Counted from the stretch's first letter, positions 7,516 through 16,942 are shown. The stretch is 64,000 bases of DNA from an uncultured Lachnospiraceae bacterium (GCA_947564735.1 CANOEC010000002.1:180738-244737); one strand, 5' to 3'. Notes: generated from the letters alone by a model not told the origin. A program made the numbers and translations.

Positions 7516-7959
7516 ATCTTCCTTTCCAAATACTTAATTTTGTATTTCTTTTAATGTTATCTTTCTATAAATGCGTAATTGTACATATATCCTGTGGATT
7601 CCATCGGAAAATATTTGTTGAATTAAAGACAACTGTGATTTGCTGGTTAATTCAACGAGAATATTCTACAGCATACCCATACACATGTCCATTACTATTT
7701 TCTTAACCTTCCCTTGCTCTATTAGGGCATTTAATTTTTTCAAAGTAGACTTTTTTTGGAATCAATAAATACGACCACCTATCCATATATCTAAAGAAAT
7801 ATATATCCTAATATGATACAATAAATCATGAAATCATACGATGACATGCAAGAATTGAGCTTCGCTCAATTGCGAGATTATGAGTATTTCTACGAAAAAC
7901 TCGCCGCGAACTCGTGAATAAACGTAGGAGTTTCCTATCGGATAAAAAGGAGCTTCCCA
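7516..7959. other. Intergenic region with hairpin and a doubtful 29-codon ORF
   Basis: This 444-bp AT-rich gap separates divergent genes. A perfect hairpin, AATTGAGC-TTC-GCTCAATT, lies at 7853-7871. It falls inside a 29-codon open frame on the plus strand (7828-7917, starting MKSYDDMQELS) that has no ribosome site, so I do not call it a gene. The ribosome site AAAAAGGAGC for the next gene closes the region. Nothing else is recognisable. Confidence 0.4.
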
Positions 7960-9213
7960 ATGTCAGAATTTAACGAACTAATCAAATCATTTGCCAAAAG
8001 CCGGGAATATGTCCGCGACTTCTTCGTATACGGCTTCAAGACCCGCGACGAGTTTGCCGGCTGGAGCAGCCGTACCTATGACAATGAACGGCGCCGGCTG
8101 GAAAGCTGGCTCTCCGGCTATGTCAGGCAGGAGCACACCGGCAAAGGCAAAAATATCTATCTTTCCATCGACAGCAACCTGCTTGATACCAACCCGCTGT
8201 ACCGGGTATGGAAGACCAAGAGTTTTACGGACAACGATATCATGCTGCATTTCTATATCTTGGACTTTCTGATACAGTCCCCGGAAAAAACCGCTGAGGA
8301 GATTACCGACGGCATCCTCACCAGATACGGCGTCGTCTTTGATTCCCAGATGGTTCGTCGGAAGTGCAACCAATATGCCAAAGAAGGCATTTTACATAAA
8401 AAAAGAAACGGCAGGGAAATCTTGTACTGCCTTGCTCCGCCTGCAAAAGAACTGTTTGCTGCCCATCCCGGTCTTAGAAATGCGGTAAAGCTCTACCAGT
8501 TGTCTTCCCCCTTGGGTATCATTGGGAATACGATTATGGACACGGCTTCTTTTCACAACGACCTGTTCCGCATCAAGCACAATTTCTTCGTCCATACGCT
8601 GGAAGACGAAATCCTGCTTCCGCTCCTTGATGCAATACATACGCAAAGAAGCGTCGCCCTGACAATCAAGAGCACGAAATCAGACAGACTGCTTACCACC
8701 GAGGGCGTTCCCTTGAAAATTTTTATCAGCACCCGCACCGGAAGACGCTACTTATGCCTATATCTCCCGAAGACAAAACGCTTCACGAATATCCGCATGG
8801 ATGCAGTCAAGAAAGTGTCGGTAACAGAACCGTTTCCCGAATACAAAAGCATTGCTGATAAGCTGGAAAAAAATAAAGCTTCCGCATGGGGTGTCTCCTT
8901 CCAGAACGACAACCATCAGCATTCCGAGCACGTCAGACTGACCCTGCACATCAATGAACTGTCGGAAAGCCATATCATCAAGCGCCTGAATCGGGAGGGC
9001 AAGGGCGGAACCATAAAGCGCGTCGCGCCGGATACGTTTACTTATGAGATTACTGTGTTCGACGCCAACGAAATGCTCCCTTGGATTCGCACCTTCACCG
9101 GGCGCATTCTTTCCATTGACTCGGACTGCCCGCAGCTTGCGTCTCGCTTTCAAAGAGACCTTCTGACCATGTACCATATGTATTTTGAGGAAAAGACAGA
9201 AACCAGCATGTGA
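7960..9213 (+). CDS. WYL-domain transcriptional regulator
   Basis: The 417-aa protein has an N-terminal helical part, a winged-helix segment (about residues 95-145, ILDFLIQSPEKTAEEITDGI) and a C-terminal WYL region with RTGRRYLCLYLPKTKRFTNI, followed by a WCX-like extension. WYL proteins sense ligands, often nucleic acids, and control transcription in the cytoplasm. ATG follows AAAAAGGAGC. The next gene, 64 bp downstream, is another WYL protein, so the two may act together. No target operon lies next to them. Confidence 0.82.
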   Translation: MSEFNELIKSFAKSREYVRDFFVYGFKTRDEFAGWSSRTYDNERRRLESWLSGYVRQEHTGKGKNIYLSIDSNLLDTNPLYRVWKTKSFTDNDIMLHFYILDFLIQSPEKTAEEITDGILTRYGVVFDSQMVRRKCNQYAKEGILHKKRNGREILYCLAPPAKELFAAHPGLRNAVKLYQLSSPLGIIGNTIMDTASFHNDLFRIKHNFFVHTLEDEILLPLLDAIHTQRSVALTIKSTKSDRLLTTEGVPLKIFISTRTGRRYLCLYLPKTKRFTNIRMDAVKKVSVTEPFPEYKSIADKLEKNKASAWGVSFQNDNHQHSEHVRLTLHINELSESHIIKRLNREGKGGTIKRVAPDTFTYEITVFDANEMLPWIRTFTGRILSIDSDCPQLASRFQRDLLTMYHMYFEEKTETSM

Positions 9214-9277
9214 GCTGCCGGCACATATCATCCCCATGCCGCCAGCACAAGCCATTACGATACAGAGGATAACAGAA

Positions 9278-10258
9278 ATGAGTGAATTATTTTCAGAAAT
9301 CTACAATTGTTACTTTCAAGTAATCAAATCATTAATTGAACAGAAAAGCACCATATCGGAACGTGAACTGAACTATCGCATCCAGAGTTTCTGTTTTGAA
9401 GAAAGCATTCTCTACCTGTTGCCAAAGCTTGGCGAGAAGGGATGGGGCTTTTATGAGAAAAAAGACGGCGTCCTGCATTCCCGATTGTCTAAGGATTTCT
9501 ATGTCCCTCTCACCGACTTGCAGAAATCCTATCTGAAAGCGATTCTGTCAGATGAAAAAATCGGTCTGTTTCTCGATGAAGCAAAAATCGCACAGATTAA
9601 CGCTTCCCTTGCGGACGTGGAACCGCTCTTTTCGTCTGAGGATTTCTATTATTATGACCGTTTTGCCGATAAGGACGACTATGCCTCGCCGGAGTATAAG
9701 GAGCATTTTCAAACGATTCTGTATGCAATCCAAAACCGATGCTATGTAGATATTATCTACGAATCACGCCATCACCGTCGGATGCATCACAAATATCTTC
9801 CGTGCCGTCTGGAATACTCCATCAAAAACGACTGTTTCAGACTGCTGGCTGTAGCATCCCGCGCACAGGAGAGAAAACGGGTCATCACACTCAATCTGCA
9901 GCGCATCGTTGCTGTGACTGCAACCGACATCGTCGTTCACAAGCTCCCGGACATAAGCCGGCTGTACAAACGCTCCTGCTACAAGGAACCTGTACGCGTT
10001 CTTATCAAAAACCGCCGCAATGCACTGGAACGGGCGATGCTGCAGTTTGCCAATTATGAAAAAAGCACCCGCAGGCTGAATGAAGATACCTACGAGTGCC
10101 TCATCTACTATAATAAGGAAACAGAAACGGAGCTTCTGATTGAAATACTCTCCTTCGGACCGATGCTCAAGGTCGTGGGGAACGAAACCTTCTTACGCTT
10201 AATCAAAGAACGGCTTATTGCTCAGCATCACCGTACTTTTCCTTCAGCATCCGGTTAA
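9278..10258 (+). CDS. WYL-domain protein
   Basis: The 326-aa protein carries a central WYL domain: CYVDIIYESRHHRRMHHKYL and the following NDCFRLLAVASRA, ending in a WCX-like part with ILSFGPMLKVVGNETF. The N-terminus (MSELFSEIYNCYFQV) is helical, as in partner WYL proteins without a clear HTH. The start at 9278 has ACAGAGGATAACAGAA before it; an earlier in-frame ATG at 9185 lies inside the previous gene. Its last 44 bp overlap the end of the convergent DUF3021 gene. Confidence 0.8.
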   Translation: MSELFSEIYNCYFQVIKSLIEQKSTISERELNYRIQSFCFEESILYLLPKLGEKGWGFYEKKDGVLHSRLSKDFYVPLTDLQKSYLKAILSDEKIGLFLDEAKIAQINASLADVEPLFSSEDFYYYDRFADKDDYASPEYKEHFQTILYAIQNRCYVDIIYESRHHRRMHHKYLPCRLEYSIKNDCFRLLAVASRAQERKRVITLNLQRIVAVTATDIVVHKLPDISRLYKRSCYKEPVRVLIKNRRNALERAMLQFANYEKSTRRLNEDTYECLIYYNKETETELLIEILSFGPMLKVVGNETFLRLIKERLIAQHHRTFPSASG

Positions 10259-10640
10259 TCTCATCCGCCTGCTTACGGTCAACGATATAGTAGGCAAAAA
10301 GCGCCGCAAGATAAACGCCGCCCACATCTAACATCATACATATGATTCCGCTTGGCTCCATATCGATCCAGCCAAACCAGCAGCCCAGCGGAATCATAAC
10401 GATGCACAGCGCTGCGTAGTGCAGTCCGAATTTTAGATACATCTTTATTTTTCCATCCTCTTCTTTTGGAAGCAGCAGCACCGATACCAGTGTCGTCGCA
10501 AATCCGGAAAATAATATTTTCCAGAAAACGTCCACGGAAACCATCTCGACGCCCGCAAGCTGATAATTCACCCCGCATATGATGAGGATGCCTGTCGTAA
10601 TATAAAGAAACCATTTCACAAAGTTACTAATCCCTTTCAT
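10215..10640 (-). CDS. DUF3021 family membrane protein
   Basis: This 141-aa protein has four hydrophobic segments and a charged tail (YYIVDRKQADEINRML), the layout of DUF3021 proteins. These are almost always encoded just after a LytTR regulator and are thought to modulate it at the membrane. That is the case here: the LytTR gene ends 11 bp upstream. Together with the ABC exporter genes upstream they form a compact operon. Confidence 0.85.
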   Translation of the reverse strand: MKGISNFVKWFLYITTGILIICGVNYQLAGVEMVSVDVFWKILFSGFATTLVSVLLLPKEEDGKIKMYLKFGLHYAALCIVMIPLGCWFGWIDMEPSGIICMMLDVGGVYLAALFAYYIVDRKQADEINRMLKEKYGDAEQ

Positions 10641-10651
10641 TGTGCCGCCTC

Positions 10652-11086
10652 CTATATTCCTATCTTCTTTTTAAGTTCCGCTACATATTGACGCGAAATA
10701 ATGATTTTCTCACCGTTCTTTAACTTCGCCTCAAAACGTCCGTTAAAGATAGGCTTCACATAGGCAATCTTTGAAGTATTGACAATCGCCGATTTCGAGA
10801 TGCGGAGGAAATCCGTATGTGCAAAATCCTGCTCCAGCTCATATAGTTTCCTGTGTATTTCATAAGTCTCCTGTGCCCCATAGGCAAAAATTTTATTGTC
10901 CACCGCCTCAAAATAATAGATATCCTTCAGCGAAAGCTTGACAATCTTATCCTCTATATATCCGGTCAGCCTCTCGTCTTCCCGCAGCGCACAGATAAGA
11001 CGCATCAGTCTGTCATCCACCTTCGCGCATCTGACAATCACCTCGTCCTCTTCGCCCGGTTTCGGCGTTTCAATTGTTATCTTCAT
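10652..11086 (-). CDS. LytTR-family DNA-binding regulator
   Basis: The 144-aa protein has the LytTR domain without a receiver domain: LKDIYYFEAVDNKIFAYG, LRISKSAIVNTSKI and NGEKIIISRQYVAELKKKI cover the ten-strand fold and its DNA-contacting loops. Such stand-alone LytTR regulators act with a DUF3021 membrane partner and often control a neighbouring ABC transporter. It sits between the ABC permease (57 bp upstream) and DUF3021. Self-regulation of the operon is likely but I did not identify its binding sites. Confidence 0.88.
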   Translation of the reverse strand: MKITIETPKPGEEDEVIVRCAKVDDRLMRLICALREDERLTGYIEDKIVKLSLKDIYYFEAVDNKIFAYGAQETYEIHRKLYELEQDFAHTDFLRISKSAIVNTSKIAYVKPIFNGRFEAKLKNGEKIIISRQYVAELKKKIGI

Positions 11087-11143
11087 TCTACACCCTCATG
11101 TTATCCGACATATTTTAGGACAAACCTAATACGCATGCCGCTA

Positions 11144-12055
11144 TTACCGGTCCGCCTTTTTCCCATATTTCAGCATACACATTCCGATTACAAGAAAAAT
11201 CATACCACAAGCAAGCAAGATAAGCCACTCGTCCCGAAGCGTTAACGTATAATCCGCAACTGTCAGACGAATTCCCATCGCGTTACAATATTCTTCCACG
11301 ATTGCTTCCGGCACGTCACGAAAAGTCTCGTCCAAAATGGTTTCCGTCATAATCGTTCTGAACATGGAAGTGCCATAAATAATCGGCGTACACTTCATCC
11401 CCGCTGCAATCGTATCTGACAAAGTGCCTATTGGAATATAGATACCGCCCAGAAACCCCACCAGCGTACCGACGACCGTGCCGAAGCCACTCCATGCCCC
11501 TTCTGTTTTCGCTATAAGCGCCAGCGGATACATGAACGCCGCATATACGAAAGAATTTAGCATAATCATTGTAAACAGCTTCATATGGACTGTGAACGTA
11601 TATGCCGCCATTCCCTGTATCACACTATAAATTTCCGTGAGCGCCAGCGTCACAATGCACATAAGCACGGAAACACCCCATGCCGAGGCAATATAGCCCA
11701 GCGAAATTTTGAACCGGCTGACAGGCGCCGTATAGATTGCATTCACTCTCCCGTTCACCCGGTCCTTAATCATACCGGAATACACGGCAAGACTCACCGT
11801 CACCGCATTGATGGAGAGGATTCCCGCGCAGGTCCATGCCAGCACCAGAAGTTCTGCATTTGCTTTATTCTCCGCATGTTCTTTTCCCGAAAAAATTTCC
11901 ACAATCTCTATAATCGAATCAATATTCATATCACCGAGGAAAAATACCATCAGGCAGATGACGATGAGCGCCGATAAAAAAGAAAAGAATACCGCGCCTC
12001 TGTCTCTGAGATATATTTTCGTATTTCTTCCTGCAAGCATCATAAGCTGTTCCAT
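11144..12055 (-). CDS. ABC-2 type transporter permease
   Basis: This 303-aa integral membrane protein has about six hydrophobic segments and the ABC2 marker GRVNAIYTAPVSRFKISLGY in the first cytoplasmic loop. A large extracytoplasmic loop with charged residues follows helix 1. Its ATG at 12055 directly follows the TAG stop of the ATPase gene, so translation is coupled. With the ATPase it should form an exporter; the substrate is unknown, but LytTR-linked exporters often handle peptides or antimicrobials. Confidence 0.85.
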   Translation of the reverse strand: MEQLMMLAGRNTKIYLRDRGAVFFSFLSALIVICLMVFFLGDMNIDSIIEIVEIFSGKEHAENKANAELLVLAWTCAGILSINAVTVSLAVYSGMIKDRVNGRVNAIYTAPVSRFKISLGYIASAWGVSVLMCIVTLALTEIYSVIQGMAAYTFTVHMKLFTMIMLNSFVYAAFMYPLALIAKTEGAWSGFGTVVGTLVGFLGGIYIPIGTLSDTIAAGMKCTPIIYGTSMFRTIMTETILDETFRDVPEAIVEEYCNAMGIRLTVADYTLTLRDEWLILLACGMIFLVIGMCMLKYGKKADR

Positions 12056-12937
12056 CTAATCCTCCATTTCCGCACCTTCTGCCGCGCCGTTTAACGCTCT
12101 TCCCACCGCGTTGACAAACACATCGTCCATATTGCCGAGAATCACTTCAAATCCTTCGATTTCACCTTGATGCTCTTTTAATATCGGTAAGGCATCCAGC
12201 GTGGAATCAATCGGTATGCTGACATGCTCTTCTTTATAATAAAGCTTCAGTTTATCCTTCGCATACTTTTCTTTTAATGCAAAAGGCGTTCCGCCTGTGA
12301 TAATCTTCCCGTGGTCTATGATAATGATGTCATCCGCCTTTGCCGCTTCCTCCATGTAATGCGTGGTCAGAAACACCGTCATCTTCTCTTCCCTGCGCAG
12401 CTGCTCCACGATATTCCACACATCGATTCTGGTCGCCGGGTCAAGTCCCGTTGTCGGTTCGTCCAAGAATAGAATCTCCGGCGCATGCATCAGCGCTGCC
12501 GCAATCTCACACCGCCTCTTCTGCCCTCCCGACAACGTCTTGTATTTCTTCTTAATAATCTCCTCTAACTTCAACACCTGCGTCAGATGATCGCACTGCT
12601 TCTTTGCTTCTTTCCTTGAAATCCCGTGCAGGACACCTCTGCAAATCAGATTCTCCTGCACGCTTAACAGTTCGTCCAGACAGTTCTGCTGGTAGACAAT
12701 CCCTATTTTCTTACGGATTTCTATATCATCTCTTCCAAGCTCATATCCGCATAGCGTTGCCCTGCCATCATCCGGCTTAAGCAGCGTAGCTAACATATTG
12801 ATTAACGTCGTCTTTCCCGCACCGTTAATCCCCAAGAATCCAAGCAGACTCCCTTGCTCCACCTGAAAAGAAATGTGATTGACAGCTGCATAATCACCAT
12901 ATTTTTTTGTAAGCTGATTGATTTCGATACTGTTCAT
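12056..12937 (-). CDS. ABC transporter ATP-binding protein
   Basis: A complete ABC ATPase with Walker A GINGAGKTT (about residues 37-45), Q-loop GIVYQQN, signature LSGGQKRR, Walker B EILFLDEPTTGLDP and the switch His in FLTTHYMEEA. A C-terminal extension of about 60 residues follows, as in DrrA-type exporters. It energises the permease encoded immediately downstream. It is the first gene of the exporter-LytTR-DUF3021 operon. Confidence 0.93.
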   Translation of the reverse strand: MNSIEINQLTKKYGDYAAVNHISFQVEQGSLLGFLGINGAGKTTLINMLATLLKPDDGRATLCGYELGRDDIEIRKKIGIVYQQNCLDELLSVQENLICRGVLHGISRKEAKKQCDHLTQVLKLEEIIKKKYKTLSGGQKRRCEIAAALMHAPEILFLDEPTTGLDPATRIDVWNIVEQLRREEKMTVFLTTHYMEEAAKADDIIIIDHGKIITGGTPFALKEKYAKDKLKLYYKEEHVSIPIDSTLDALPILKEHQGEIEGFEVILGNMDDVFVNAVGRALNGAAEGAEMED

Positions 12938-12988
12938 ACTTTACTCCATTTCTGCACATCCTATCATTGATTTCCAACACATTCGTAA

Positions 12989-13828
12989 TCATAACGCCTT
13001 CTTCGGACACGCCCTCACGCACTCAAAGCACAAGATACACTCCGTCCCGTTTTTGCGCTTCCTTGAGTTGTCTGTCACATCAACATTCATCGGACAGACT
13101 TTCCTGCACTTGCCGCAGGAGATGCACTTACTCTTGTCACATTTAACCCGCATCAGAGAAAAATAGGACATCGGTTTTAGGAAAACGGCAATCGGACATA
13201 TGTATTTGCAGAAAGCCCGGTTGTCCTTCAGCACAATAGCCAGAAGTATCCCCACCGCATAATACACGCAGTTGCCAACCAGAAATGCCCAGAACATAAT
13301 CCGCTCCATATGATTTACCCGTGCCAGAAATAAAGCGCTGACAAAAGCAAACGACAGAGCAAACGTAAGATAGCGAATCCATCCCCACTTTTTCCTCGGC
13401 TGCTGTGGCGTCTTATACGGAAGCAGGTCAAGAATCATCGCCGTCCAGCAGGCATAGCCGCACCATCCGCGCCCGAAGATAAGCGGTCCGAAAATTTTTG
13501 CCACCGCATAGTGAATGGTCGCCGCCTCAAAGACGCCCGTAAACAGATAGTACCAGAATCCTTCAATCTGCATATTTTCATTACAGATTAATCCCAGATA
13601 AACAAGCATATATGTTCCGACCAAAAACTGTGCGACTCTGCGTGCATGTTGATACTGAAGCTGAAATAAGAAAAATCCTATCGCCAGCGACGTTCCGATA
13701 TAGCTGAAATTGAATAAATAGAAGAGATTCTGCTTCGTCAGCCAGAGCGTGACGGCTATTGTCTCGAAAATCAGCCACATTGCAACCGGCAGCATGAATC
13801 TCTTGATTCCTTTCAGATTTCCCATCAT
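12989..13828 (-). CDS. Membrane-bound 4Fe-4S ferredoxin (NapH/CcoG-like)
   Basis: The protein has five to six membrane helices, two cysteine signatures at membrane borders (GRGWCGYACW and CKYICPIAVF), and a C-terminal pair of 4Fe-4S sites: CISCGKCRKVCP and CILCFECVRACP. This is the architecture of NapH/NosR/CcoG-type membrane electron carriers. The start at 13828 follows GAGGAGAATTT and begins MMGNLKG. It stands alone, so the redox partner cannot be named. A terminator-like hairpin lies 136 bp upstream. Confidence 0.85.
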   Translation of the reverse strand: MMGNLKGIKRFMLPVAMWLIFETIAVTLWLTKQNLFYLFNFSYIGTSLAIGFFLFQLQYQHARRVAQFLVGTYMLVYLGLICNENMQIEGFWYYLFTGVFEAATIHYAVAKIFGPLIFGRGWCGYACWTAMILDLLPYKTPQQPRKKWGWIRYLTFALSFAFVSALFLARVNHMERIMFWAFLVGNCVYYAVGILLAIVLKDNRAFCKYICPIAVFLKPMSYFSLMRVKCDKSKCISCGKCRKVCPMNVDVTDNSRKRKNGTECILCFECVRACPKKAL

Positions 13829-13963
13829 AAATTCTCCTCTTCGACAAAGTATACACAAGGAAGCAATAATCGTATCTTATCAGAAAACAGCCGACATGCA
13901 ATACCGATTGCGCCAAGTTACTCTGACGCAAATGTACCTTGCACAATTGAATAGGTAACCTGC

Positions 13964-14006
13964 AAAAAAGAGACCGCCGTATGCATTCTGCTTGATACGA
14001 CAGTCT
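13964..14006 (-). terminator. Terminator-like hairpin upstream of the membrane ferredoxin gene
   Basis: On the minus strand GAGACTGTCGTAT pairs with ATACGGCGGTCTC and is followed at once by TTTTTT. This is a good intrinsic terminator shape, but no minus-strand gene lies just before it; the next leftward gene starts 136 bp later. It could be an attenuator in a leader or end antisense transcription from the gene to the right. Confidence 0.5.
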
Positions 14007-14016
14007 CCTTCCCGTC

Positions 14017-14045
14017 TTGAATACCTCCGTCAAATACGCTATAAT
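14017..14045 (+). promoter_or_regulatory. Sigma-A promoter for the next membrane protein gene
   Basis: TTGAAT at 14017-14022, a 17-bp spacer and TATAAT at 14040-14045 make a near-consensus promoter 78 bp upstream of the plus-strand start at 14123. Confidence 0.75.
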
Positions 14046-14122
14046 ATACATCGTTCATAACAGGAAGCTACAAGACAAACATATACGACGCTTCCAGAAG
14101 CATCCTGACGGGAGGTTTTACT

Positions 14123-14794
14123 ATGCAGGCGATTTTTGAAACACTGTTTGACATTGTCTATCTGGTGACGGTTGTCACTCTTGGCATCTATATGCTTCAA
14201 AACAGCAAAGGACAAAAACAATACCGTCTATACGGCATCATGGCGGTAACTTTGGGCTGCGGCGATGCGTTCCATCTGGTTCCCAGAGCAATTGCACTAT
14301 GTACCACCGGATTGGACAACTACACAGTCTCACTCGGTATCGGCAAACTGATTACCTCTGTCACTATGACGGTTTTCTATGTGTTGCTGTACTATGTATG
14401 GCGCAGCCGCTATTCGATAACCGCGCATTCGGGCGTTACAGCTGCTGTCTGGGTTCTGGCGCTCTCCCGTATCGCACTCTGCCTGTTTCCCCAGAACGCA
14501 TGGACCAGCGCCGATGCACCTCTCTCTTGGGGAATATACCGCAATATCCCTTTTACAGCGCTGGGCGTGCTGATTATAGTATTATTCTATCGCAATGCAC
14601 ACGAAAAACAGGATAACGCCTTTCGCTTTTTATGGCTGACGGTCGTACTAAGCTTCGCCTGCTATATCCCGGTAGTATTATTTGCGGATGCATTCCCGAT
14701 GGCAGGCATGCTGATGATTCCCAAAACCTGCGCATATGTATGGACTGTTGTCATCGGCGTCCGTGCCATGAAGGAAGAAAAAAAAGCGTTATAG
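14123..14794 (+). CDS. Seven-helix membrane protein of unknown function
   Basis: The 223-aa product has about seven hydrophobic segments with short loops, starting at once with a helix (LFDIVYLVTVVTLGIYM) and ending in a short basic-acidic tail (KEEKKAL). It has no recognisable catalytic motif. ATG follows GGGAGGTTTTACT. A strong promoter precedes it and it is monocistronic, converging on the GGDEF gene. I do not recognise the family. Confidence 0.75.
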   Translation: MQAIFETLFDIVYLVTVVTLGIYMLQNSKGQKQYRLYGIMAVTLGCGDAFHLVPRAIALCTTGLDNYTVSLGIGKLITSVTMTVFYVLLYYVWRSRYSITAHSGVTAAVWVLALSRIALCLFPQNAWTSADAPLSWGIYRNIPFTALGVLIIVLFYRNAHEKQDNAFRFLWLTVVLSFACYIPVVLFADAFPMAGMLMIPKTCAYVWTVVIGVRAMKEEKKAL

Positions 14795-14807
14795 ACCATA
14801 TGATGCA

Positions 14808-15662
14808 TCACAACTTACCTGCTTCATAATGAATACTGAAATTCTGAAACTGATTCATTTTATAGAAGTTACTGATAATGTGATTTGCAATGTCTTCTGC
14901 ATTATTTTCATCCGTATCCGTTATGATCACCACCTGCTGCAAACTGGAAAATCGCGTGGTGATATTATGACTGCCCAGACACGGCGCAATCGCCTTCTGC
15001 AAAAGTTCCATCACATCTGCTTTCTGTTCCAGAGTACCCTTCTCTTCATCGGCTGCTGTCGCCGTGAACATAATGATTTCAATCTGCTTCTCTTTTTGCT
15101 GCCGTATCTTTTTTATCTCATCCATTGTCCGCAGAAACTCCGGATAATTTGTCTGATATGCCTCCGGATACTCTACGTCATCTTGAAGCCATTTCATCAA
15201 ATGATAGAAGCCGACTTTGGACAAGGTTTGCGGAATATCTGCATAGAACGAATGGTATTCACAAAATCCGTTATACTGCTTTTTCTTCGCCACCAGTAAT
15301 GCCTTGGACACTTTCGCCATAAGCTCTTCTTTGCTGCATTTCGGATATTCTGTAAAAACTGCGCCAATAGAAACGTTCAGTGATTCCAGTACCGCATCGT
15401 TTGCCTTTTGCGCTTCCAGTCGTTTATGAAAAGCGTTGATTATCTGCTCCACCGCTTCCTGTCTGACTACACCGCAAAGAAAACAGACAAATTCATCACT
15501 GTCTCCACGATATAAAATTTTATCATCACAGACAGAATCTAACAGATGCGCCACTGTTTTGAGATACAAGTCGCCACGCACCAGCCCATGTTCTCCATTG
15601 ACCTCCTGTAAGAAGTCTACGTCCAACAGCAGCAGACAGCCGTCGCCATTGGTCAGATACAT
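14808..15662 (-). CDS. Degenerate GGDEF-domain protein
   Basis: The first 130 residues have the GGDEF fold: LLLLDVDFLQEVNGEHGLVRGD, then YRGDSDEFVCFL where GGDEF should be. The active-site sequence is DSDEF, so the second Gly is lost and diguanylate cyclase activity is doubtful; a GTP- or c-di-GMP-sensing role is possible. The rest (about 150 residues) is an unknown helical and mixed domain. Its start overlaps the end of the HD-GYP gene by 10 nt, so the pair is coupled and presumably acts in one cyclic-dinucleotide circuit. Confidence 0.75.
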   Translation of the reverse strand: MYLTNGDGCLLLLDVDFLQEVNGEHGLVRGDLYLKTVAHLLDSVCDDKILYRGDSDEFVCFLCGVVRQEAVEQIINAFHKRLEAQKANDAVLESLNVSIGAVFTEYPKCSKEELMAKVSKALLVAKKKQYNGFCEYHSFYADIPQTLSKVGFYHLMKWLQDDVEYPEAYQTNYPEFLRTMDEIKKIRQQKEKQIEIIMFTATAADEEKGTLEQKADVMELLQKAIAPCLGSHNITTRFSSLQQVVIITDTDENNAEDIANHIISNFYKMNQFQNFSIHYEAGKL

Positions 15663-16942
15663 GTCCAGAAGTCCTTCCCCGTGCGTTTTGCTATATACCC
15701 CGTCAGCATATCCAAATCTTTGTCTGAAAAATTATCTGTATTTTTCAAAAGCTTTTGCAAAACCTGATTTGCCATATTACTTTCTTTTGTACTGCTGTAA
15801 AGCTCCGGCGTGATTTCCTGCAGACGTTTCTCTTTGATTAGCTTGAGAAATGCTTCCGTCATCACCGGATCAAACTGTGTTCCGCTGCAGCGCTCCATTT
15901 CTCTGGTAATGGTTTCCTCCGTGAGATGTTTTCTGTAAATGCGGTTGCTTGCCATTGCATCGTAAGCGTCTGCAACGCAAATCAGACGCGCCACGTAGGG
16001 AATCTCTTCACCTTTAAGTCCTTCCGGATATCCGCCGCCGTCAAATCGTTCATGATGATATTTTGCACCGACGTTTAAATCCTCCATGGATTCAATGTCT
16101 TTCAAAATCTCACCGCCGACTACCGTATGCATTTTCATTAAGGAGAATTCCTCATTGGTCAGCTTGCCCGGTTTGTTTAAAATACTGTCCGGCACGCCAA
16201 TTTTTCCGATATCATGAAGCAGCGCTATATAGCGGATTTTTTCCACCTCTTCATGCGAAAATCCCAATTCTTTTGCCAGTGCAACGGAATAATCGGAGAC
16301 GCGCTGTGAATGTCCTTTTGTATATTGATCCTTTGCATCAATTGTATTGACGATTGTCATAATGGTCTGAAAAGTCATATGCTGGTTCTGCCTGTTTTTT
16401 TCTTCAATCGCCAGCATAAACTCTTTGTTTTGTATGGTAATACGGTCATAAATCTTTGTTGCACTATAACAACCGCCGAAACATAGCGCAATCAACGCCA
16501 GCTGGATTTCCGCATCCTTACTGGTCTGCACATTAATCTCTCCATTGACAAACTGCATCGCGACGAAATAGACATTGACAATCATGGATGCAATGCCTGT
16601 ATATAGAATTAATTTGGGCTGATGATACAGAATAAGCAGGGAAAGCAATGGCAGAATGTAGCTGAACACCATATTCGTACTGCCGGTCATCATACTGAAC
16701 AGATACATCACAAAGTAACCTACTATGATGTAGATTTTTAACTGTTCGGATGCCGGTTTCTTCTTATATAGATAGATACAGAAAACACAAGGCAAAATGG
16801 TACATACCAAAAACACAAGGACATAGCTTCCGCTTCTCGCGCCCTTTAAGTATTCGCCAATATATGAAACAAACAGCACTGCGGCGATAATCGACCAGCC
16901 AGTCATCAGACTCCCGTTAATTTTTTTCGTCTCCGCTTCCAT
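15653..16942 (-). CDS. Membrane HD-GYP phosphodiesterase
   Basis: Six to seven N-terminal helices (about residues 14-180) are followed by a short coiled linker and an HD-GYP domain. Markers are HSQRVSDYSVALAKELGF, HDIGKIGVPD and HHERFDGGGYPEGLKG, with the GYP and metal-binding His residues intact. The family hydrolyses c-di-GMP. The start at 16942 has ACGGAGATAACC before it. The gene is directly coupled to a GGDEF protein that seems inactive, suggesting regulated degradation of the second messenger. Confidence 0.9.
   Translation of the reverse strand: MEAETKKINGSLMTGWSIIAAVLFVSYIGEYLKGARSGSYVLVFLVCTILPCVFCIYLYKKKPASEQLKIYIIVGYFVMYLFSMMTGSTNMVFSYILPLLSLLILYHQPKLILYTGIASMIVNVYFVAMQFVNGEINVQTSKDAEIQLALIALCFGGCYSATKIYDRITIQNKEFMLAIEEKNRQNQHMTFQTIMTIVNTIDAKDQYTKGHSQRVSDYSVALAKELGFSHEEVEKIRYIALLHDIGKIGVPDSILNKPGKLTNEEFSLMKMHTVVGGEILKDIESMEDLNVGAKYHHERFDGGGYPEGLKGEEIPYVARLICVADAYDAMASNRIYRKHLTEETITREMERCSGTQFDPVMTEAFLKLIKEKRLQEITPELYSSTKESNMANQVLQKLLKNTDNFSDKDLDMLTGYIAKRTGKDFWTCI

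Noticed and set aside
7828-7917. 29-codon peptide gene before the WYL regulator
   Set aside because: No ribosome site or promoter is visible and a perfect hairpin lies in the middle.
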